Source: Montifringilla adamsi (taxonomy: Eukaryota; Chordata; Aves; Passeriformes; Passeridae). Taken from it: a stretch of DNA of 64,000 nt. The stretch is taken from positions 8,006,541 through 8,070,540 of the forward strand of contig JAGGNK010008670.1 in assembly GCA_017590115.1 (NCBI GenBank). Reading direction: 5' to 3'. Position 1 is the first letter of the stretch. Every line of letters starts with the position of its first letter. The position numbers were made by a program, and so were the translations under genes. Positions 12,901-25,035 of the stretch are shown here, piece by piece. A model generated the notes under the pieces. It saw only the letters and a program-made list of their open reading frames with translations, ran no database searches and was not told where the DNA came from.

Positions 12901-15256
12901 CTTTCCGCTGAAGCGTGTATCCTGGAATAACTCATTTGAGTCCCAACTATTTTCCAGGCACTAAAAAATGAACTGAAGAAGGCAGTAGAGCTTCTAAGGA
13001 TGTACAGGACCTGGTGTCTGGCAAGCACAGCTGTGGAAGGGACCATAGGAATCACCACTACTAACAGCTAAACTTGGATCCTACCACCTGACTTTCCTTT
13101 ACTAATTTCCTCACGTGTTAAACACTCCTCCATGCCAACAGACAAACACCTACAAGTCATTACTAAGGTAGATTAGAAAATAAAGGGCAGAGGGAGAGTG
13201 CTGTAGCATTAGATTTAACAGCAGCAATGCAGAGGCTTTTGAAAGAGAGTGACTGAGAGACTGACAGATTGGATCACGCCTCAGTTCCATCCAGCCTAGT
13301 TCCCTGCCTCCAACAGTTGCCATCACAACATGCGTGAGTAGAAAGTGTGAAAACCTTGCAGCAAGCAGATGGTGGATAGCTACTCCTATTCCCTTTTCTC
13401 CCCAACATCCTGGTCTCTTACTGGCATGACAATGAAAGCTCAGGGTGTAACAGCTAGTTTTGGGGAGGTTAATCAATAAATGAGACAACAGGGCTGTAAG
13501 CAGCCTTTCAATTCTTTGGGGCTTTGCATGGCTCTCCTTAGGGCACGCCACTCTGAAAGAAATTAGTATCACACCTGGATATTGCAAGGTTTTTCTTAAA
13601 TTCTGTCAAGGATGCCAGGATTACATCCCATGCAAAAAAGTATTCACCTAAAGTAAAAGATGGGATGTAGAAGAGGGACATCTCTGAGCTGTTCTCTCCT
13701 GAAACTGGAGCAGCCTTAATGCATGCTACTGTTTCTAGGAAGCTCTTTAGTTACCTCTGTCTTTCTGACCATGAGGCCAAGCTACCACATAAATATTTTG
13801 CCTTGAGACAAACTAGTACTCTGGATCCCAACTTACAGCAATTTCTTACGATCTTTATCTCTGATAATGTCTCTGCAAACCAGATTAGAATGTGGCCTTT
13901 AAACAAGTCTGTGGTACTTGCAATATTCTACATCTTGGAAAGTGCACCACATACATCTGCACACTTTTCATGGATTTCTGTAAGAGCTTAGTTTCCACTT
14001 TTTATAGATACAAAATTTGCAGCATTAGCAAAACACTTTAAACAGTTTTATTAAACAGTTTCTAGTGAAACAGCTGCACAGAATAGGCCATATATAATGG
14101 GGTAAAATTAATAACCACAATCTATGAACAAAAAAGCAAACAAGTAGGTTTTTTAAGCTGTGAAACTAAAAAAAATAAATTGCTGTTATCTCTCCCACAT
14201 TCCACCCTCGCACATGGAATCTCTGAGGTCTAATAGAATGAGCTTATTTCCCTTGTCTTCACTATGTTCATCTTTCTCTTCAGATACTATTTTTACACAT
14301 GGCATGAATTCAATATTTTTGACCTTTATCACTTCACCAAGTTTGGTAAAAATTGGCCAACAGTTCAAAAGCTTTACTGGGGAGCAGAGATAAAGATGCA
14401 GATAACATGATCAAAGCTCAATTTTTTATAGAAGTAGGTTAATGGGGAAATTTCAACCTACCATTTCTCATAAGCATGAGATCCCAAGTAAATTTAGCAA
14501 ACCCATTTCTGCAGTTTTCTACTGTCATATTTTATTTGGAATGCAGTGATAGATGCCCCTCCCATGCCTGTATATTATTTTGGGTGAGGAAATCTGGTGT
14601 GCTGTGGTCAGTGGAAAGACCACTTTCCACTTGCTGTGCACCAGAAATCCCTAAGTAGGACAGAAACACAGAATCCATGGTTCAAAAAGAGTTCCTGAAA
14701 TGCATGAATGCTCTAAAACAAAGGAAAGAATTTTATGTTGCAAAAGAATTTGATTTATTTAAGCCTTTCATAGGAGTAGCAAAGGGCCTATTTGATATGA
14801 TATCTCCAAAGTTAATTTCCTAAAATATTCCTTTTTTGTGTCCTTAATGTCCACAGACACATATCAGAAACATTGCAGTTGTCTGTCCAGCTGTGACATA
14901 TTAGATTATTTGTGGCTTTGTAGCATAAAGCAGATTCTTTGACTTGTGGTGCTTAGCCACTGGCCTCGGACAAGTGCCAACTCGGGCTATTCCATTCTGC
15001 TGACCTAAATTCCTCTCACACAGTCAGGTGGATGCAGTATCATCCTTTGCTTCCTGTCCCAAATTGTAACACAGCTTCTCTTCACACACACAGGTATTTT
15101 ACACTGCTCCTCAACTCTGGTGGGTAGCCAAGAGTGATAGGAATTGACATACCATGGTCATACCATAGGAATTTTAAGTCCAGAGATGTCAATCCTAAAC
15201 TAAATTCAGTCAGTGGCTTTCCTTTTGATTTCCATAAAGTTGTTTAAATTCCTTTC

Positions 15257-15339
15257 TGGTTTTTGGGGTTTTTTTGTGGGTTTTTTTTTTTTTTTGGTTG
15301 GGTTTTTTTGGGGTTTTTTTGGTTTTGTTTCTTTTTTTC
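15257..15339. repeat. T-rich tract punctuated by G runs
   Basis: Runs of five to fifteen T separated by GG, GGG or GGGG, for example GGGGTTTTTTTGG. Shorter tracts of the same texture occur near 38190 and in the RFC4 3' UTR near 38845. Confidence 0.85.
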
Positions 15340-17009
15340 ATAAAATGAGAGACTGGGAAAATACAAGTGTGTAAAATCAGATGAAAGCTGACACGAATAT
15401 ATGGGGTTATTTGTTGTATGTAACATTTGTGCAATGTAGTGCTTTCTGCAAATTCTCATCAGTGCCTCTCCTATCAGGGACACTGACAGTCAGCTCATCT
15501 GGGTCCAGTTAACACTCAAAGGGGAGGAGCTCCTACAACTTCATTGAGAATTATGGGGAGCCTCTAACAAAACCCCATCTCCCATGCTCTGTGGAATTCT
15601 CTATTGGCAAGAGAGGAGCCAAGCTGCTGACCTTGTGAGACAGCTCACATTGGTTCTGGCAGCTCCATCCTGTCATAAAATCATTTTAAGAAAACAATCT
15701 GCAGAAAATGGGGCACTGGGTGGAGGTGCTGGTGTGTGCAGCTGTGCCCAGAACGTTGCCCCCACATAGCAAAGCTGGCATCAGACTTCTGGGGGCCAAC
15801 TGCCAAGTGTGGGTGGGTAGTGAGAGCACAAAAGCCTATTCCTGTGGGCTTTGCAGGCTGGAAGAGCTGTACATGTTCCCACAGGCAAACAATCCTGCTG
15901 TCAGCACCAGGCGTGTCACCCGGCAAAGCTCTTCCCTCCCCACCACAGAAGAGCTGCCACTTGCCCACCTACCCAAAGGACATGCTTTTTCCAAAATTGA
16001 TGAGTGTTTCCCCAACACCTCCCAACAAACAAGTCCAATGAAAGTAGGGTAAATTAAAAAAAGACTCTTGACGCAGTTTTGGTAACAAGATTGGGTAGCG
16101 TTGCTGCTAAATCTCAGATAGTAAGCAGAAAGTCTGCTAGCATTCACAAACTACTCCTATCCTAGGCACCTATGGCGGCCCCATTCCCTCATCCATACCA
16201 GGACAGTCAGGAATAATCCCAGGGATGCTGGGGGAGCACAGGGCTACATAAGAGATCTAATTTGGTCCTCTGTTGTTTTACACTCTGTGAAGATGTGCTA
16301 CCGTGCACGTTGGTTCTAGAAAAGTACCAAGTTAAGAGAGCTACTGTGGAGCAGGAAAATACCTTCAAAGCTTTGATTTTGACCCAGGTGAGGCAGGTAC
16401 TGTATGTATGAAGTCTGTAACAGGATAAGAAGCTTTTTTTGCTAGCACATGAACTGTGTAACACAACATGAGTCAGCTAATGAGGGATGAAAGCTTTTGC
16501 CCAGGACAGATAAGTTGAGCCCCAGGCAATTAATTATGTGACACTCTTATTGACACATTAAAAATAAAGTGGTGTGTCATTACTTCATACAGACCAAAAT
16601 GATCCTATAAAGGTTTTATTGAAAATGTAAAGGTCTTTCTTTTTAACATTCCCATAAAGCTCTTGTTTGGAATTTTGCAAATTTTGTGAATAAATTTCTT
16701 CCCTCCTGCTCTTGGGTGAGCTGGGAGCTGCATTCCCAACCAAGAGCTGGCTACATTCTAGAGACTTTGAATCCCACCAGTCCAAGTGGCAATATGAGGG
16801 TGAGAGTTGTAAAAATAGTAAACACAATAAATGGCCAGGGAAACCCTCAGTTTGCTAAGGCTGAGAGCCCTTTCTCTTGTTTGAGCTATAAAGATTCCCA
16901 ATGAACATACAAGAGACCCTGCAGATTCCCAGGAATTATTCTTCCAATAAGCTACTGCTGATTCAGCTAAGGTACCCCATGTTACAATAAGTGATTCATA
17001 AACACGGTG

Positions 17010-17027
17010 CATCATCATCATCATCAT
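17010..17027. repeat. (CAT)6 microsatellite
   Basis: Six perfect CAT repeats. Confidence 0.95.
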
Positions 17028-19359
17028 GGGTTTGGAAGAAATGTTTTTCCTTCAGCCAATAACAAATATTTTAATGTTCCTTTCTTCCAGTTTTGCACAA
17101 CTGTTTTTGCCACTTACATGATTCAATAAAAAATGAACTCTGCCTACAAAAAGGCAGGCAGACTCCACAAGTAGGGTCTGATTTGTAGGTTCAAATGGCT
17201 GGGGGAATGGTGGGATTATCCTTCCCTGCTGGAAGATGATCAGCTAGGCTCCTGCCTCAGTGTGGAAAGGAGAAAACACCACAATCTGTGATCTTTGCTC
17301 CTCTTCTGAGGACTGGCCTCCAGGAAACCAATAAGACTCTCTGGCATCAGCCTCATGACCCAGAAACCTCTCTCGAATTCAGCAGAGAACAGGGGAAAGG
17401 TTCACCAACATTTCTAATGTCCAGAATGACTTCCTATTAGACAATAGTATATTACACAGTTGGTAACATAATGCTATGTTACCTCTAACAAATCCCTTCT
17501 GATTTCATGGAGAGTCCTCAATATGGATGATGGGACCTGCATTGAATTTAACAAGAAAACCAGAAGACATACAAATCTTTTTGGGTCTCCTGAAATACTC
17601 TTAAAAAAAAAAAAAAAGAATATGCCTCCTATTGAATTCCAAATCTTCATTAAAAAAATGTGAATTCATGTGACTTCATGTCAATCTGAATTTGCACAAT
17701 TGCAAAGCAATTCATGTTGGCATTACTGGGTCAAAGAGCCTACTGCTGCAAGCTCTCCTGGCAATCATACTCTCTTCCACACCAAGCTCCTGCTGAGGTT
17801 ATCCTGGAAAAGATTTTGGGGAGATGGGGCCTGGTCCTAAATATTTTATTACTTTGAATCTGCTTTTGCGTTATGTCTTTAGGCAAGATACTGATTGCAT
17901 ATGCTCTATTAAACTTAGTTCAGCTGCCATAGCTAATATCAAACCAAAGAACAATGTTGGTCTAAAACTTTACTTATATATTGTCTAAAAGCTAAATTTT
18001 GGTCACACTCTGTTTCATATACAGATTGAACAAAGCCAGTGACAAAGGCATTTCAGGAACCTGTACAACATCTTTGGCATTCACAGCATACAATCCATTG
18101 CAAACACTGACAGCTATAAAATTTGCTCCTATGCAATTCAACTAAAAATGTTCTCTTTATGTGATGCAACACAGCTGTAATCTGCTTTAACTCAACTCTA
18201 GGTAGCAAAAAAGGGTCACAAAGGCTTTCCTCAGCTGATATTTTAATCACCAGCATCTCATATTGTTTCAGGTTCCTCAATTCCTGGTGATGCAGTCCCC
18301 AATGCCAGCAGGTGGGTATCAGATGCATAAGGATGTCAGTGCAAAGCACAAGGCCTCACCTGTATTCACTGCCATTTGAATGTTAGAAACAATAAAATCA
18401 AGCCTGACAGAGAGAAAAGCTTTTGAGATCCTGTCCCTGTCCTAGCACCTTCCAGAAATCCTAAAACAGCAAAGGCCATGAAAAGAGTCTCTAAGAATGG
18501 GCTGCTATTCCAGTATCACAAGCAAATGCACAGCACATTAGCGCTGCCGTTGCTCCAGCATCCTCCCACACCCCCTTTTCTCCACCACCTCCCTGCAAGA
18601 ACTGTGCTCGGGTATTTTACACAGATCACTTCACAGGTAGGGCACGCTGCTCTTACTGTTCCTGCTTTTCAGAGAAAACATGCTTGAAAAACAAATCATC
18701 AATAAAAGGCTGTGTAATTGCCCAAAGCCAGGGATTCGCAGTCTGCCGACGGCTCCTATTTCACGCACAGGTGTGATATTGTCACACAAAGGCAGCAGCA
18801 CCTCCTGGGGGAACAGGGCCCCCAAAACCACACAAATGTAGTAAGAAGAATAAAGATGCCTTACCCACATGGGTGATAACCGTAGTCAGTCGCTGGGTGA
18901 GCTCCTGATGTGACATCTCTTCTTCTTTTAGCCAAAAAAGCATTTCACACAGGGAACTACACAGCATCCAAAAAAAGATGCACCCAGAGTGGGAGGCTGC
19001 ACACTCACTGCCTCACTTGCACACAAAGCAAGGACCACTCCCACGGCACGGCCCTTCCAGCTCTCACATCTTCTCTCAGCTGCTCACCTCTTCCAATTTG
19101 CTGCCATCCATGCACGGACCTTGAAAAGCTCCTTCCAGACGGGGTCTTTGCACCCCTTGATGGAAGGAAGGGAGCAAGAGGTGGGAAATATAAAAGGGGG
19201 GGAAAGCAGACGAGTTGATTGCTTATGGCTTTTTTCCTCCCTTCTCCCGCGGATGAGGCAAAAGATAAAGAGACAAACCAGCAAGCAGATACCTTCCTCC
19301 AGGGAGACTTTTGGATGGTGATGCTGCGAGTCAGGGAAAAATCCTGGAGGTAGGAATGG

Positions 19360-19960
19360 CATCGGGAGGAGTGGAGCTGGCAGGAGAGCTCGAACAGCCG
19401 CAGCTGCTCTGCGACGCTCCCTTCACCAGCGTGCCTGGGAGCGGAGAACAACACGCACACAGCCCCCGATGCTCCCCCTCGGCCCCTGGGGCCCGAGTGC
19501 CTTGCAGGCTGTCGTTGAGTGGAACCCCGCAATGCCTGCAGAGACCCTCGTCCCACCCCCTCCGAGAAGCCCCTGCCTGCGGGGCCACCGCTTCCATGGA
19601 GGGGGAGGGGGACACTGGGCGTTCTACGTGTGTTGTGGCCAGAGGCTTTGTTGCTCCACCTGCACGGACAGGATCCCCGGGATCCTGACTGAGCCCGCAG
19701 GACCCTGTCCAGCTGCACGTGTACAAGAGGGTGAATTAATCAGGGTCAATTAATCAGCCGCGGGTGCTGGGCAGGGCTCACCTGCTCTCGTGGCCACGGA
19801 GCTCAGCCGTGCCCGTGGGCAGGCAGGCACAGGTGGCCTTCAGTGGCCAGAGCAGGTCTGTGGGGAGCAGCTGCCCCCGGTGTCCACGACACAGCTGAGC
19901 CTTGCCCGGATGCGTGGCTGCCGTGGGGCAATGGGAAAGCTTCATCAACCTTGCGAGAAA
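19360..19960. other. CpG-rich island without an assigned gene
   Basis: About 600 bp with roughly two to five CpG per 60 bases, clearly above the flanks. Long frames exist on both strands (for example - strand 19005-19718), which is typical of GC-rich DNA. A donor-like GAGCAG|GTGAGC is readable on the - strand near 19780. No protein family is recognised. It is a plausible promoter of an unannotated transcript, coding or not. Confidence 0.5.
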
Positions 19961-22900
19961 AGGGAGAGAAAGGCAGGCAAGGAAGCGAGAAAGGGCAGAA
20001 CAAGCCAGGGACTTGTACGTCTCCATTCCATCCCTCTTTGCACCTCATCCTTGGAAGCATACCTGAAGCTACACACAAGGCAGAAAACTTATTCCACAGC
20101 TAAAATGGAAGAAACAGAGCAGGGTGCAGCTGCCTGCAAGATCTGGTCTATTCCCACAGAATTAATTCAGCTCTAAATCCAGATCCCTACCTATCCATAG
20201 AGTTTTGCTTAAGCCCACCTTTCCAAGCACGCCAAAGAACCTGACAATATGTATGCCCAAAGCTGGGGCAGTACCCCTGTGGCCTTGTCAGATCTCACAG
20301 CACAGTTGGTGAGGCTGTCCTGGTGTTGCAAAAAGGTTTACCTCTGTGAAGAGAAAATCCTATAATCAGCTGGCTGACCTAAAAGCCAGTCTGAGTACCT
20401 GTGCTGTTGTCCTCATTTTTGGATGACTGACCAACTGTGCCAAGAGGTTCCTTGCATGCTTCTGGTTCAGTTAGTTTAACATCAAATCTGTCTGAAAACA
20501 TGAGGAGAATGACTTCAGAGCCACCCACCAGGCAACATTTTGGGATTAAAGCAGAAGCCTTTTTTTTTGAGATCCAATTTTACTGCCTATCTAGGCAGTA
20601 AAGGTCAAAATGCAAAGACCTTGACTAATGTTAAAAGGATTCCCCCAACCAGGGAAGAGATGGCGTCATTGGGGGGAAAAAATGTATGTGTGAAACAGAC
20701 TGACATCTAGCTATAATTTTTTGAGGGATTTGAAAGGTCTGGGATGCTTTATTTTTTTCTTGAAGGGTCACAGATGGCAGGTAGGAACATGGCACTAAAA
20801 AAGTCATCATGTTTCCAGACACTTAAAAGATTTTTTTCTTTCATTTTTTTTTTCCCTGCAGGCACAGACACTGTATAAGCCCATTCATAAAGTAAATACA
20901 CTGAAAAGCAGAGGAGATGATTTGCTCTCACTACTCCTACAGCAAGGCTGTTCAAGAACATCAAGGATAACTAAGAGCCTTTGTCTAATTTCTAGCTAGA
21001 TTAATTCTCAGCTATTTTAATACCATATGCTCTTATACCAACATTGTTATTCAGCATCAGTAACTGCATACTTGTGGATATTTGCTATTTTAAGATCCCT
21101 TTTCTCTTATTATTTGTTCTTGCTACGTTAATCTGCTTTCTAGTTTTTCAACACACCTTCAATAGCTTTTGAACCTGTCGGTCAATTGCAATCTGGTTCA
21201 GGAGAGAGGAATTCTCACAGGTTCACTGAAACTCAGCCAGGTGGACAAAGTCTGAAAGGGGGAAGGATGCAGTAGGGACTCACTAATTAATCCTAGCTGC
21301 TCCCTGCCCAGCTTAAACTGCGGCGTGGGTTACATGGGATCAGTCCAAGGCTAAATGGGATTCCAAGTTATGGTGCTGTCTCTCCCTTATGATGTGAGTG
21401 ATAACAAACAAAAAGGGGGAATTTTGGTGGGAAGGTTTGGGCAGCAGGACACAGCCATGGGATAGCAAACTCCATTAGTTTTACCAGTTACAGGATGATT
21501 TCTTTACACTGCCAAGATTCAGTGGTGCCTGCATTAGAAAAAGGCTACTGTTCATTGTGCATATTGCCATTACAAATTCCCAAATGGAAGAGCCACTGGA
21601 TGGAAGTCAAAAATATTGCAAAAGTATGGGTGAGCCACAAACCCAAGTTGAGAAAGGGAAAAAATAGAAGCCTAGACTATAGGGATCTCTTGGAGACACA
21701 GAGAAATGAATGCCCTGTATCTGTCACTTGAGGAATGTTTGAAAGTTGCTGAAGTAACTTAGTCTATCACTGGGATGGTAACAATTTCCAGTGCTGGGAA
21801 TTTTTTTTGTGAAATTCAGCCAGTACTTTTACAACAAATACTGACTTCCCCTTGGAAGGATAAAAGCCCTTGCTGACAAACATGTGGTAGAGGTACAGAG
21901 GATTATGATTTACATTCCAGGCAGGGATCTCACTGAAAACAGAATCAGGAGCTGTGAAAACACCATAGTTCCACTGCTAAGATGATGGCCAACAGGCAAA
22001 CCAATTTGATTTTTCCACAGAGTGACAGCCTGACAAATCACCAGCTCTTTATTAGGTCCTGAATCAAACATCTGAGGCCAAAGCATTGTAAGCAATTTTA
22101 GTAAGCAGTAAATTGCACACTGCTAACAAAAAAGTGTATAAGACTCTATGGCCTGACCAGTATATGGGGAAATTCTCAAAGGGGGAAAAAAATTATCTTT
22201 TCTCCTTTTTCATCTTATATACCTATATATGTTCCTTCTGTCACTAAAAAACACTTAGCCACTGAGCCTGAAGAGCCATTAAGAATCAAAATGAGATCCA
22301 TCCCTGAAACTAGCCTATCTTCCTCACTGTCTTGATTATTTCCATTTTCCCAGTCCTACATAACCTTTACAAACTCACCCATCTTTTAGTTTTTCATGAA
22401 CATTTCCTTCCAGAACAAGATTATAACCTGCTGGTGTACAGAGTGCATCTGAAGACATTTCCATAGCAGAAAAATAGGCAGGCTGATGGAATAACAGAGA
22501 AGTTTAGAATGCCTTCACCAAGTTTCTTCCTTTGAAAACTTTGGTACTACTTTGATATCATACCCCTTCTCCCTTTGTCTCTAGACTAGCAGGTCCCTGT
22601 CAAAAGCTGTGGCTCTGTTACTTGCTGGGAAGAACTAGAACACTTTTGGCACAACTGAGAAAGGTAATTACACTGTCACCACTTCTGACTGGCTATGGCA
22701 GTGCCTCAGAACCACAGCACATTTCTGTTAGTAGAAGAAACTGTTAAGTGAGTCAGATACTTTTTTGATTCACACAAAAAGAAGGCACCCAGAGTGCTGC
22801 TTCCTTTCTGGAACACCAGTCACATAGTAAAGGAAAATAGCACTCCATATTTTAAGTGTTCTTACTTTTATTCTCTTTGGAACACTTCAGCCAACAGTAC

Positions 22901-23504
22901 TTTTGCTTGGCTCTTAAGAAAGTCATAGTGCTGGTGCTTCTTTGCTGTTCTTGGCTTTCCACTGACCTCTTGGTCAGCTCATGTGATAAATCTGGGCTTC
23001 TCTGCCAAAACTTGCAGGAACACTTTTCTCCACACACAGCTCTCCTGGCAATGCCTGAGGCTTTACCCTCACACTTAGCCTCTCACCTAAGCTCTGCAAA
23101 GCCTGGCCTGCTTTGCCTCAGATGCTGTTTCAGCTACTTGAAAAGGAGCATGTCTCCTTGTAAAATCTATTCTGAACAAAAAGAGGCCGCTGAAAACACA
23201 ACACTAGTTTTAGCAAAATTCTCTGCTCCTCTCCCTGTCTTCCTTCTCAATCATAAACCTTTTTGTCAACATCATTTACATCAATCATTCACTTTCTGTG
23301 CTCCAGAACAACTGCAGTGACACAGGCTGGGGCAGTGGCCCATCTGTGAGCAGGACCATTAATATACCCTCAGGAAAAAGTGCATGAAACAGGCCACTTA
23401 ATGAGATTATCCCTCTCCAGTATTTCCCTGTCAGATTGCAGTGATCTCTGGTTCAGGGACTTTCTGAACTTAAGTCTGCATATGACTGATAATATTTAAT
23501 ACTC
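19961..23504. other. Intergenic DNA, no gene recognised
   Basis: AT-rich sequence with no supported coding exon. A 154-codon + strand frame (22856-23320) has a hydrophobic, Leu/Cys-rich composition but no recognisable family. Confidence 0.6.
20579..20602. repeat. Perfect 11-bp inverted repeat, 2-bp spacer
   Basis: TTTACTGCCTA at 20579-20589 and its exact reverse complement at 20592-20602, separated by TC. It can form a tight hairpin. No flanking structure suggests a known element. Confidence 0.95.
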
Positions 23505-23870
23505 TATTTCTTCAGGAATCTGTCTAGATATTTTTTAATCTACTTATAATTTTAATGGCCATAAAGCTTGATAGTAACAAGACTTGCAATTTAAATGTGC
23601 ATTGTGTGAAAAAAGCTACTTCTTTTGGTTTTAAATCTGAAGCTTGATAGCTCAGTTTCAGGACTCTGATTCCTGCATCTTGAGAAGGAATTGATAACTT
23701 TCCTATTTGCAGTATCCACCTTAGCCATGACTTTTTATGCAGTGATCATATCCCCCAGTTACCTGAGCTGAGCTGAGACAAATGCTGTCCTAGTTGTTAT
23801 ACCTAAGGGGCGGGAAAAAAGAAGCCCATTGATACCTTTTTGCCACGTTGCTTTGAACCTTCTCTTGTTT
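23505..23870 (-). repeat. Ancient CR1-type LINE, 3' fragment
   Basis: Read on the + strand, blocks match the reverse complement of the 3' end of reptile/avian CR1 ORF2 in the right order. These are 'caatttaaatgtgcattgtg' followed by TGAAAAAA, then CTTCTTTTGGTTTTAAATCTG, then TTGAGAAGGAATTGATAACT, then GCCATGACTTTTTATGCAG, then TGATCATATCCCCC. They correspond to the conserved end of the reverse-transcriptase ORF (the RGHxxKL...RKxFFT region). Indels and stops make it non-functional. The ends are approximate. Confidence 0.72.
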
Positions 23871-24398
23871 ATGCAGCTTGGACAGTGAAAACCTCCAGTG
23901 CCAGTCTGCTCTGTGTTGCTTACATAATTCTGGTGGATGTCTTCCAATGCTAAGAGTTAGGAGATAAATGTTTGCTGTTAAATTTTTATAAAAATCCATA
24001 TGCCTATTTTTATTGTATTCATTTATTTCAACTCTTTCCTCTTTTAAAACAAAGCCTGGATTTCAGACAAAGCCGTTGAACAGAAGTGATTCTGTAATTT
24101 TTAGGCCCAGCTTACTTTTATGAACTCTATGTAGTTTATTTTAAGGAAGCCACTTGTCCACTTTCAGCATCATAAAAATCCCTGAGCTGATCTCCTAGGA
24201 AGCTTTCATGTCAGCTGACTGGAGGTCTAGATTGATGGAGGCATGGGGAGGTCTCCAGGGCAGCAGGCAGAGTAACTTATAAAGACAAATGTCCTCCCCC
24301 TAATCAATTCTCCTGCCCTGCTATTGTCACTAGCCCCTGACACATTGGTTTTCTGTCAGATGAGCTCTTGAATCTTCATATGGCTCACATAAGACTGG

Positions 24399-24871
24399 TG
24401 TCCTGATTTCAGCTGGGATAGATTTGGTTTTCTTCTTAGAAGCTGGTACAATGCTTGTTTTGGATTCAGTGTGAGAATAATGCTGATAGGAAACTGATGA
24501 TGTGGTTGTAGCCAAGAAGTGCTTACCCAAAGTCAATGACTTTACATTGTCCCATGTTCTGCTAATGAGGGAGGGCACAAAAATCTGGGAGGGAGCATGG
24601 CTGGGACAGCTGACTTGAACTGGCCAAAGGGATATTCCATGCCACAGAATGTTTTGCTGTGTATAAACAGGGGGAGTTGGCCAGGAGGGGCTGATCACTG
24701 CTCAGGGATGGGCTGGGCACCAGCCAGCTTTGTGTGAATCATTTATCTGGGTGTTTTATTTCTCATTCTTTCCTTTTCATTGCAATTATTACTGCTATTT
24801 TTCTTGTTATCTTCAGTATTATATTTTACTTTGTTTCAGTTATTAAACTGTTCTTATATCAACCCACATGT

Positions 24872-24904
<33 letters not shown>

Positions 24905-25030
24905 CTTTTCTCCCCCCTTTCCTCATTGGGGCAAGGTGTTTCTGATTCTCCTCCCCATCCCATCAGACGGACAGGAGAAGTATGTGAGGACTGCATGGAT
25001 TTAGTTACTGGTTGAGGTTAAGCCACAGCA
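24399..25030 (+). mobile_element. Solo LTR of an avian endogenous retrovirus
   Basis: A 632-bp element starting TGTCCTGATTTCAGCTGGGA and ending CCACAGCA, flanked on both sides by the perfect 5-bp target duplication ACTGG (24394-24398 and 25031-25035). It contains a TATA-like GTATAAAC near 24661, an ATTAAA poly(A)-type signal near 24842, a long poly-T run and a pyrimidine-rich segment. The sequence resembles, from memory, an LTR family abundant in songbirds. No internal retroviral coding sequence is present, so it is a recombined solo LTR. A 5-bp duplication fits ERVL-like or gamma-type integrases better than ERVK (6 bp). The subfamily is not determined. Confidence 0.88.
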
Positions 25031-25035
25031 ACTGG

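Larger units (their letters stand above)
9913..19359. other. Intergenic DNA, no gene recognised
   Basis: About 9.4 kb of non-coding sequence. Frames of 139 codons (11166-11585) and 145 codons (13150-13587, - strand) show no family signature. A G/T tract and a short CAT microsatellite are listed separately. Confidence 0.6.

Noticed and set aside
18053..18349. 98-codon - strand frame
   Set aside because: No recognised family, no splice or promoter context, and of chance length.
19005..19726. 237- and 131-codon - strand frames, and opposing + strand frames
   Set aside because: GC-rich island with open frames on both strands at once; composition is unremarkable and no domain is seen. Kept only as a CpG-island observation.
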